Positions 1-5,256 of a stretch of DNA of 11,178 nt are shown piece by piece (positions within the stretch are counted from its first letter, which is position 1; every line of letters begins with the position of its first letter). Under the pieces are notes generated by a model, which ran no database searches, was not told where the DNA came from, and was given only the letters and a program-made list of their open reading frames with translations. The translations under genes and the position numbers were made by a program. Source of the DNA: an uncultured Bacteroidales bacterium. Its GTDB lineage: Bacteria > Bacteroidota > Bacteroidia > Bacteroidales > UBA932. The stretch lies in contig CAJOMY010000109.1 in assembly GCA_905235775.1 (NCBI GenBank), positions 1 through 11,178 on the forward strand, in the 5' to 3' direction.

Positions 1-60
1 GGAACCTTCCGGGGGCGAGCTGCCGCTGCCGCGGAGCCGCACTCGACTGACAATGGACAA
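1..60. other. Unresolved tail of an upstream gene
   Basis: GC-rich sequence that looks coding-like and runs into a plus-strand terminator, so it probably contains the 3' end of a plus-strand gene lying mostly outside the window. Frame 3 closes with TGA at 48-50 and frame 2 with TAA at 74-76, inside the terminator stem; frame 1 stays open to TAG at 85-87. The terminator position makes the frame ending at 50 the most natural choice. Too little is present to recognise a protein. Confidence 0.25.
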
Positions 61-62
61 AG

Positions 63-99
63 AAGGCGACCAATAATCACTTATTAGTCGGCCTTTTTT
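63..99 (+). terminator. Intrinsic terminator of the upstream plus-strand gene
   Basis: Arms 63-76 and 81-95 pair around a TCAC loop at 77-80. The stem has one C-A mismatch (71/86) and one bulged G (90), and is followed by a run of six T at 94-99. The T-run is on the plus-strand side, so the main direction is rightward. In the other direction the lrp-type gene ends at 101 and could use the same hairpin, but that side has only a weak T-rich tract. Confidence 0.7.
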
Positions 100-100
100 C

Positions 101-565
101 TTACCGCACCGGGACGGCGTGGGTGTTCTTGACTTCGCCCATGACGAAGGTGCTGTTCAGGCCGCCGATGCAGTCCAGCTCGCCGAGGATTCTCAGCACG
201 AACTGCTGGTATTCCTTCATGCTGGAGACATAGACTTTCAGCAGGAAGTCGTAGTCACCGGAGATGTTGTAACATTCCCCCACCTCATCCATCGACTGGA
301 CCGCCTCCATCAGGCGGCGGGCGTTGTCGAAGGTGTGCTGCTTCATCTTGATGTAGCAGAAAGCGACGAAGGAGCAGTCCAGCTTCTCCGCATCCAGCAC
401 CGCCACGTAGCCCTTGATGTAACCCTGCTCGCGCAGGCGCTTGATGCGCTCGAAGACGGGCGTGGGAGACAGGTGCACGCGCGCTGCGACCTGTTTGTTG
501 GTCAGCGCGGCGTCTTCCTGCAGGATGCGCAGGATGGCCAGGTCGGTGGTGTCGAGTCCGTTCAT
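101..565 (-). CDS. Lrp/AsnC family transcriptional regulator
   Basis: A 154-residue DNA-binding regulator of the feast/famine (Lrp/AsnC) family, which typically senses an amino acid and binds DNA as dimers or octamers. Residues 1-60 form the winged helix-turn-helix: LTNKQVAARVHLSPTPVFER leads into the recognition helix and IKRLREQGYI follows. Residues about 65-145 form the RAM/AsnC effector domain, with the family signature around NISGDYDFLLKV (100-111). A longer reading could begin at 640, but a perfect TAATTTTG -7 element covers 640-647, so the upstream ATG would lie at or before the transcription start. The start at 565 also gives the normal family length. The gene is divergent from metY, which makes metY-cysK and its own promoter plausible targets; that is inference. 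The effector is unknown, and methionine or another amino acid is possible. Confidence 0.93.
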   Translation of the reverse strand: MNGLDTTDLAILRILQEDAALTNKQVAARVHLSPTPVFERIKRLREQGYIKGYVAVLDAEKLDCSFVAFCYIKMKQHTFDNARRLMEAVQSMDEVGECYNISGDYDFLLKVYVSSMKEYQQFVLRILGELDCIGGLNSTFVMGEVKNTHAVPVR

Positions 566-639
566 AAGGCTGAAAGAATAAAATTCTTCCCGAACGCGCC
601 CGTGCTGGCGCCCGTGGAATATTCGTTCTGACTTCTGCA

Positions 640-669
640 CAAAATTAGTTATATTTTCTGAATTTCAAA
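640..669 (-). promoter_or_regulatory. Predicted promoter of the Lrp-type gene
   Basis: Read on the minus strand, 647-640 is TAATTTTG, a perfect match to the Bacteroidota -7 pattern TAnnTTTG. TTTG lies at 669-666, 18 nt upstream, slightly shorter than the usual 19-21. Transcription would begin near 633, giving a leader of about 68 nt before the ATG at 565. This placement rules out the longer start at 640. Confidence 0.55.
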
Positions 670-674
670 AAGTC

Positions 675-706
675 TTTGGAAATATTTTCCATAACCCCGA
701 CCTTTG
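675..706 (+). promoter_or_regulatory. Predicted promoter of metY-cysK
   Basis: TTTG at 675-678 and GACCTTTG at 699-706 are separated by 20 nt. This matches the Bacteroidota -33/-7 layout apart from G in place of the first T of the -7 box. Expected transcription start is near 711-713, exactly where the foldable leader begins. It sits back-to-back with the lrp-type promoter, so one regulator bound in 640-706 could act on both. Confidence 0.5.
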
Positions 707-710
707 TCAT

Positions 711-780
711 TGCCAGCCGGCCGGAAGTTCCCGGTTCTCCGCTAATCAGTTTCCAAACGGGAACGTCCGCTCCGGCGGCA
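711..780 (+). promoter_or_regulatory. Structured 5' leader of metY, possible cis-regulatory RNA
   Basis: Bases 711-720 (TGCCAGCCGG) pair with 772-780 (CCGGCGGCA) as nine base pairs with one bulged A at 715. Inside, 727-733 (GTTCCCG) pair with 758-764 (CGGGAAC), seven perfect pairs around a 24-nt loop (734-757). The outer stem ends 36 nt before the metY ATG. No T-run follows, so a simple attenuator terminator is not seen. It does not match the SAM-I or SAM-II riboswitch consensus as I remember them. Its role is therefore unknown; the fold is seen, the regulation is inferred. Confidence 0.4.
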
Positions 781-816
781 GGAAAAAAGAATTTAACTAT
801 TTAAAAATACAAGATT

Positions 817-2097
817 ATGAGCACGCAGAAGTATCACGTTGAAACGCTGGCCCTCCATGTCGGCCAGGAGACCCCGGACCCCGCATCTGACGCCCGCGCC
901 GTTCCCATTTACCAGACGACCTCCTATGTCTTCCGCAACAGCCAGCACGCCGCCGACCGCTTCGGTCTCCGCGACCCCGGCAACATCTACGGCCGCCTGA
1001 CCAATTCCACCCAGGGAGTCTTCGAAGACCGCATAGCAGCCCTCGAAGGCGGCGTGGCGGGACTTGCGGTAGCCTCCGGCGCCGCCGCCATCACCTATGC
1101 CCTGCAGAACGTCCTGCAGAACGGCGACCATATCATCGCCGCAAACAACCTCTACGGCGGAACCTACAACCTGATCACGCACACCCTCAGCACGCAGGGT
1201 ATCGAGAATACCATCCTGAATGTCAATGACCTGCAGGCGCTCGAGGCCGCCATCCGGCCCAACACCAAGGTCATCTACGCCGAGACCTTCGGCAACCCCA
1301 ACTCCGATGTCGCCGACTTCGAAGGCATCGCTGCAGTCGCCCACAAACACCATATCGTCTTCATCGTAGACAATACCTTCGCCCCCATCCTCATCCGTCC
1401 GCTGGAGCACGGCGCCGACATCGTGGTCCACTCCGCGACCAAATTCATCGGCGGCCACGGCAGCTCGCTGGGCGGCGTGATCGTGGACGGCGGCAAGTTC
1501 GACTGGAAGGCGAACGCCGACAAATACCCGACCCTGGGCAAACCGGACCCCAGCTACCACGGAGCCGTGTTCGCCGACGTAGCCGGCCCCGCCGCCTTCG
1601 TGACGCGCATCCGTGCCGTCATCCTGCGCGACACCGGCGCCGCCATCAGCCCCTTCAACGCCTGGATCCTCCTCCAGGGCGTCGAGTCCCTGCCGCTGCG
1701 CATCGAGCGCCACACGCAGAACGCCCTCAAGGTCGTCGAATACCTTTCCAAGCATCCCAAGGTGGCGAAAGTCAACCACCCGGCACTCCCGGACCACCAC
1801 GACCACGCACTGTACTGTCGCTATTTCCCGAACGGTGCAGGCTCCATCTTCACCTTTGAAATCAAGGGAACGCAGGAAGACGCCTGGCGCTTCATTGACA
1901 AGCTCAAGATCTTCTCCCTGCTGGCCAACGTGGCCGATGTCAAGAGCCTGGTGATCCACCCCTACACCACCACCCACTCCCAGCTGAGCCCCGAAGAACT
2001 GGCGGAGCAGCACATCACGCCCAACACCATCCGTCTCTCCATCGGCGTCGAGCACATCGATGACATCATCGCCGATCTCGAACAAGCATTTGACTAA
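817..2097 (+). CDS. metY: O-acetylhomoserine sulfhydrylase (PLP-dependent MetY)
   Basis: Cytosolic PLP enzyme of the Cys/Met metabolism (gamma-family, fold type I) group. It converts O-acetylhomoserine and sulfide to homocysteine and acetate, the direct sulfhydrylation route to methionine. The protein has 426 residues, normal for MetY and longer than cystathionine gamma-synthase (about 380-400). The N-terminal ETLALHVGQ and VPIYQTTSYVF blocks are typical of MetY, as is the NIYGRLTNST segment with Y58 and R60 of the phosphate-binding YxR motif. D185 in VDNTFAP should contact the PLP ring nitrogen, and K209 in SATKFIGGHG is the Schiff-base lysine. The insert around residues 228-250 (WKANADKYPTLGKPDPSYHG) separates MetY from shorter relatives. 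The leader is A/T-rich without a Shine-Dalgarno. cysK follows after 23 nt, so the two are likely cotranscribed and share the sulfide pool. Confidence 0.96.
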   Translation: MSTQKYHVETLALHVGQETPDPASDARAVPIYQTTSYVFRNSQHAADRFGLRDPGNIYGRLTNSTQGVFEDRIAALEGGVAGLAVASGAAAITYALQNVLQNGDHIIAANNLYGGTYNLITHTLSTQGIENTILNVNDLQALEAAIRPNTKVIYAETFGNPNSDVADFEGIAAVAHKHHIVFIVDNTFAPILIRPLEHGADIVVHSATKFIGGHGSSLGGVIVDGGKFDWKANADKYPTLGKPDPSYHGAVFADVAGPAAFVTRIRAVILRDTGAAISPFNAWILLQGVESLPLRIERHTQNALKVVEYLSKHPKVAKVNHPALPDHHDHALYCRYFPNGAGSIFTFEIKGTQEDAWRFIDKLKIFSLLANVADVKSLVIHPYTTTHSQLSPEELAEQHITPNTIRLSIGVEHIDDIIADLEQAFD

Positions 2098-2120
2098 CTG
2101 AATAACAGCAAATTCACACC

Positions 2121-3038
2121 ATGATATATCAGAATCTCACCGACCTCATCGGGAGCACTCCGCTCCTGGAGGTCAAGGGCCTGGAAGGCCAGCAGGCGCG
2201 CATCGCGCTTAAACTCGAACGTAACAATCCCGGGGGCAGCGTCAAAGACCGTATCGCCCTCGCCATGATCGAAGATGCCGAGCAGAACGGCTCGCTCAAG
2301 GCCGGCGCCACCATCGTGGAGCCCACCAGCGGCAACACCGGCATCGGCCTGGCGTGGGTCGCCCGCGCCAAAGGCTACAAGACCATCCTGACCATGCCCG
2401 ACACGATGAGCATCGAGCGGCGCAACCTCCTCAAGGCCTTCGGAGCCGAGATTGTCCTCACGCCCGGCGCGGAGGGCATGAAGGGCGCCATCGCCAAGGC
2501 GGAAGAAATCCGCCAGAACACCCCCGGCGCCATCAGCCTCGGCCAGTTCATCAACCCGGCCAACCCGGCCGCCCATGAGCGGACCACCGCCCAGGAAATC
2601 TGGCGCGACACCGACGGACAGGTGGACGTGTTCGTGGCCGGCATCGGCACGGGAGGCACCATCAGCGGTACCGGCAAAGGATTGAAAGCCCACAAGGCCA
2701 GCATCCAGGCCATCGGCGTGGAGCCCGCCTCCTCCGCCGTGATCACCACCGGCATCCCTGGCAAGCATAAGATTCAGGGTATCGGCGCAGGCTTCGTCCC
2801 CCAGACCTTCTTGAAGGAATATGTCGACAGCGTGCTCACCGTAACGGACGACGACGCTTTCGCCGGTGCCCGCCTGCTTGCTGACCGTCTCGGCCTGCTC
2901 GTCGGCATCTCCTCCGGCGCCGCCTTCAGCGCCGCCTACGCGCTGGCGAAGAAGCCCGAGTATAAGGGGAAACTCATCGTGGCCCTGTTGCCGGACACCG
3001 GCGAGCGCTACCTCTCCACGGCCCTGTTTGAACGCTAA
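2121..3038 (+). CDS. cysK: Cysteine synthase (O-acetylserine sulfhydrylase)
   Basis: A 305-residue fold-type II PLP enzyme that makes cysteine from O-acetylserine and sulfide. The Schiff-base lysine is K42 in NNPGGSVKDRIA. The substrate loop TSGNTG is at 69-74, the PLP phosphate-binding glycine loop GTGGT at 176-180, and the C-terminal block PDTGERYLST at 291-300. All are intact and the length is standard for CysK. It follows metY by 23 nt, probably in the same transcript, and faces cysE, whose product supplies its substrate. In many bacteria CysK binds the C-terminal tail of CysE to form the cysteine synthase complex, with the CysE tail ending in Ile; the neighbouring CysE here also ends in GI. 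CysM is a possible alternative, but overall sequence and length favour CysK. Confidence 0.96.
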   Translation: MIYQNLTDLIGSTPLLEVKGLEGQQARIALKLERNNPGGSVKDRIALAMIEDAEQNGSLKAGATIVEPTSGNTGIGLAWVARAKGYKTILTMPDTMSIERRNLLKAFGAEIVLTPGAEGMKGAIAKAEEIRQNTPGAISLGQFINPANPAAHERTTAQEIWRDTDGQVDVFVAGIGTGGTISGTGKGLKAHKASIQAIGVEPASSAVITTGIPGKHKIQGIGAGFVPQTFLKEYVDSVLTVTDDDAFAGARLLADRLGLLVGISSGAAFSAAYALAKKPEYKGKLIVALLPDTGERYLSTALFER

Positions 3039-3064
3039 CTCATCTTTCAGCCATTATCATTACG

Positions 3065-3097
3065 CAGATGGAGCAGGCTAAATGCCTGCTCCATCTG
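3065..3097. terminator. Hairpin between convergent cysK and cysE
   Basis: Fourteen perfect base pairs (3065-3078 with 3084-3097) enclose a TAAAT loop. The hairpin lies just after the cysK stop and overlaps the last codons and the stop of cysE, so the cysE stop codon is in its loop/stem border. No clear T-run follows on either strand. It is a likely bidirectional transcript end or RNA-stabilising structure rather than a textbook intrinsic terminator. Confidence 0.5.
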
Positions 3098-3800
3098 TAA
3101 ATAGCGGCTGCTCGGTCGCGCGGGACTGGAGAATCCGGGACCGGGGAGGCACATCGTGCGTAAGCCAGACGTTGCCGCCGACCACCGTGTCGTGGCCGAT
3201 GGTCACGCGGCCCAGGATGGTCGTATTGGCATAGACCGTGACATTATCTTCCAGAATCGGATGGCGCGGGACGTCCATCGGACGCCCGTCCAGGTCGTAT
3301 TTGAAGTTCTTGGCGCCGAGCGTCACGCCCTGATAGAGCATCACATGGTTTCCGATCACGGAGGTGGCGCCGATGACAATGCCGGTGCCGTGGTCGATGG
3401 CGAAGTATTCGCCGATCTGCGCGCCGGGATGGATGTCGATGCCGGTGGCCGAATGGGCCATTTCCGTGAGCAGTCGCGGCGCCACAGGGACTTCCAGCAG
3501 CAACAGTTCGTGCGCTATGCGGTAGTGCAGCATGACTTTGACCCCGGGATAACAGAGCACGATCTCCGTGCGGTCGGTGACGGCCGGGTCATTGTCTGCA
3601 ATGGCCTCCACATCCGTATGGAGCAATCGGGAAATCAAGGGAATGCGCTCCATGAAGGCGTCGGCGATCTTATCGCAGGCGAGCTTGCGGACCACGCTGC
3701 GCACACGCATCAGGTCCAGTACGCGGTCCTCCTGCCCGAGATACTCGGGAAAGACGAGCCGGCGCATCAGCGCAATTAATTCTGTCAGCTGTTCTTCCAT
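3078..3800 (-). CDS. cysE: Serine O-acetyltransferase
   Basis: Transfers acetyl from acetyl-CoA to serine, giving O-acetylserine for CysK. Protein of 240 residues: an alpha-helical N-terminal domain (about 1-110) and a left-handed beta-helix of hexapeptide repeats (about 115-225). By analogy with E. coli CysE, D122 in GIDIHPGAQIG and H137 in AIDHGTGIVIG are the catalytic pair, H180 in PRHPILED is a substrate contact, and D71 in DNDPAV matches the N-terminal active-site aspartate. It is shorter than the roughly 270-residue E. coli enzyme because the N-terminal helices are abbreviated. The C-terminus ends in isoleucine, as needed for docking into the CysK active site. It converges with cysK and is divergent from metF. 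A -7 element ending 4 nt before the ATG suggests a leaderless mRNA, or else translation from Met12. Confidence 0.93.
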   Translation of the reverse strand: MEEQLTELIALMRRLVFPEYLGQEDRVLDLMRVRSVVRKLACDKIADAFMERIPLISRLLHTDVEAIADNDPAVTDRTEIVLCYPGVKVMLHYRIAHELLLLEVPVAPRLLTEMAHSATGIDIHPGAQIGEYFAIDHGTGIVIGATSVIGNHVMLYQGVTLGAKNFKYDLDGRPMDVPRHPILEDNVTVYANTTILGRVTIGHDTVVGGNVWLTHDVPPRSRILQSRATEQPLFTDGAGI

Positions 3801-3804
3801 GCAC

Positions 3805-3837
3805 CAAATGTAAGAAAAAAAACACTATCTTTACCAA
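3805..3837 (-). promoter_or_regulatory. Predicted cysE promoter, leaderless arrangement
   Basis: On the minus strand, 3812-3805 is TACATTTG, a perfect TAnnTTTG match. TTG at 3837-3835 lies 22 nt upstream, slightly longer than usual. Only GTGC separates the box from the ATG at 3800, so the predicted transcription start falls on or next to the start codon. Confidence 0.45.
3826..3833 (+). promoter_or_regulatory. Possible metF -7 element
   Basis: TATCTTTA matches the Bacteroidota -7 pattern except for the last base. It lies 24 nt upstream of the metF ATG, giving a leader of about 17-19 nt. No good -33 TTTG is present at the expected distance, so support is modest. It overlaps the spacer of the divergent cysE promoter, so the two could interfere or be co-regulated. 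Confidence 0.3.
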
Positions 3838-3857
3838 TTGAAGTAGTATATTGCCAT

Positions 3858-4754
3858 ATGAAGCCATTCCCCTCGTTAGAGATCGTCCAGCCCATGAAAG
3901 GCATCACCCAGTCCGAGCTCCTGGACAGCATCCGCCCGTTCATGGAGTTCGGCCCGCGCTATATCAACGTGACCTGCCACCGCGACGAGTACGAGTTCCG
4001 GGAGGAGGCGGACGGCAGTTTCACCCGGCATCTGCTGCGCAAACGCATCAGCCAGACCGCCGTCTGCGCCGCCGTGCAGGCGGCTTTCCCGGAAGTGGAA
4101 GTGGTCCCGCACCTGATCTGCGGCGGGGCCAGCGCCGACCAGATCGAGGCGCAGCTGCAGGACTTCAAATTCATGGGCATCCGCAACATCCTCGTCCTGC
4201 GGGGCGACGCCATCCCGGGCGAAAAGCGTTTCTCGCCCGAACCCGGCGGTTATGCACATGCGGACGAACTGGTCGCCGCCATACGCCGTTTCGAAGCGGC
4301 CGGCGGCGGGCAGCGCCTGTTCACGCTCGGCGTGGGCGGTTATCCCGAGAAGCATTTCGAATCGCCCAACCTGGAGACGGACATCCAGTTTCTGAAACAG
4401 AAAGTGGATGCCGGCGCCGACCAGATCATCACCCAGATGTTCTTCGACAACGCCGTTTTCTATGATTTCGTGGACCGCTGCCGCGCCGCCGGGATCACCG
4501 TCCCCATCGTTCCCGGCATCAAGCCGCTCTCCTCTGCCCGGCAGGTGGAGCTGCTGCCCGAAAGCTTCTCCATCGACATTCCCGTCGAACTGACCTCCGA
4601 GATTACAGCCCATCCAGGCGACGCCTACCGGATCGGTCAGGAATGGTGCAAGGCCCAGTGCCGCGACCTGATCGCGCATGGCGTCGAAGAAATCCACTTC
4701 TACACGATGGGACGCAGCGAGAACGTCGTCAGCATCTTGCAAGACTGTTTCTGA
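3858..4754 (+). CDS. metF: Methylenetetrahydrofolate reductase
   Basis: FAD-dependent reduction of 5,10-methylene-THF to 5-methyl-THF, the methyl donor for MetH. The 298-residue TIM-barrel has E8 in SLEIVQP at the position of the catalytic glutamate (E. coli FEFFPP). Other family blocks are VTCHRDEY (38-45), PHLICGG (84-90), the LRGD flavin motif (114-117), GVGGYPEKH (158-166), TQMFFDN (192-198) and the C-terminal HFYTMGR. The N-terminus is a few to about a dozen residues shorter than many homologues, because the protein starts almost directly at the first barrel strand. No upstream in-frame ATG exists and the predicted promoter leaves little room, so this start is preferred. The stop is separated from the metH ATG by one base, which indicates tight transcriptional and translational coupling. 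Confidence 0.94.
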   Translation: MKPFPSLEIVQPMKGITQSELLDSIRPFMEFGPRYINVTCHRDEYEFREEADGSFTRHLLRKRISQTAVCAAVQAAFPEVEVVPHLICGGASADQIEAQLQDFKFMGIRNILVLRGDAIPGEKRFSPEPGGYAHADELVAAIRRFEAAGGGQRLFTLGVGGYPEKHFESPNLETDIQFLKQKVDAGADQIITQMFFDNAVFYDFVDRCRAAGITVPIVPGIKPLSSARQVELLPESFSIDIPVELTSEITAHPGDAYRIGQEWCKAQCRDLIAHGVEEIHFYTMGRSENVVSILQDCF

Positions 4755-4755
4755 G

Positions 4756-5256
4756 ATGGACGGGCTGAAGCAAGCGCTGGCCGGGAGGATCCTGATCCTG
4801 GACGGGGCGATGGGCACGATGCTCCAGCGCCACGGCCTGAGCGGTGACAGCGAACCCTTCAATATCAGCCATCCCGACATCATCCGGGACATCCACCGCG
4901 CCTACATCGATGCCGGCGCGGATATCATCAGCACCAACACCTTCGGCGCGAACCGCATCTCGCAAGCCGATTACGGCCTGTCCGACCGGGCGCAGGAATT
5001 CGCCCGGGCAGGTGCCGCCCTGGCCCGTGAGCAGGCCGACGCCGCGCCGCGAAAGGTCTGGGTGGCCGGTTCAATCGGCCCGAGCGGCAAGTCGCTCACC
5101 CTCCCGCAAGACCTGTCCAACCCTGCCTGGCGGCCGTTCTCGTTCGATGAGATGGCCGCGGCTTACGCGGAGCAGATCCGGGGTCTGGTGGCGGGCGGCG
5201 TGGACGCGCTGTTGCTGGAGACCTGCTTCGACGCCCTCAACACACGCCCTCAGTGA
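4756..5256 (+). CDS. metH: Methionine synthase MetH, N-terminal fragment (frameshifted gene)
   Basis: First part of cobalamin-dependent methionine synthase, carrying the start of the homocysteine S-methyltransferase barrel. It begins with MDGLKQAL followed by the diagnostic ILDGAMGTMLQRHGL, then NISHPDIIRDIH, TNTFGAN, SIGPSGKSL and LLETCFDALN. After FDALN (codon ending 5241) the frame breaks: it reads TRPQ and stops at 5254-5256. MetH sequences normally continue with a segment like AKAAL; here that segment is missing and the expected continuation (HALSDIPEA) appears in the next frame from 5243. The zinc-binding cysteines lie in the other fragment, so this piece alone should be inactive. The start at 4756 is set by the DGAMGT spacing and by the 1-nt distance to the metF stop; an upstream in-frame ATG at 4678 lies inside metF. 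Confidence 0.85.
   Translation: MDGLKQALAGRILILDGAMGTMLQRHGLSGDSEPFNISHPDIIRDIHRAYIDAGADIISTNTFGANRISQADYGLSDRAQEFARAGAALAREQADAAPRKVWVAGSIGPSGKSLTLPQDLSNPAWRPFSFDEMAAAYAEQIRGLVAGGVDALLLETCFDALNTRPQ

Noticed and set aside
711..780. SAM riboswitch upstream of metY
   Set aside because: Structure present, but the conserved cores of SAM-I and SAM-II as I know them are not found, so no class is assigned.
793..2085. 430-aa open frame on the minus strand opposite metY
   Set aside because: Antisense shadow of a high-GC gene; composition is Gly/Val/Asp-rich with no recognisable domain, while metY on the other strand has complete motifs.
5240..5256. Programmed +1 frameshift in metH
   Set aside because: No slippery site or stimulatory element recognised, no known MetH frameshifting, and the missing AKAA-type residues point to a deletion.
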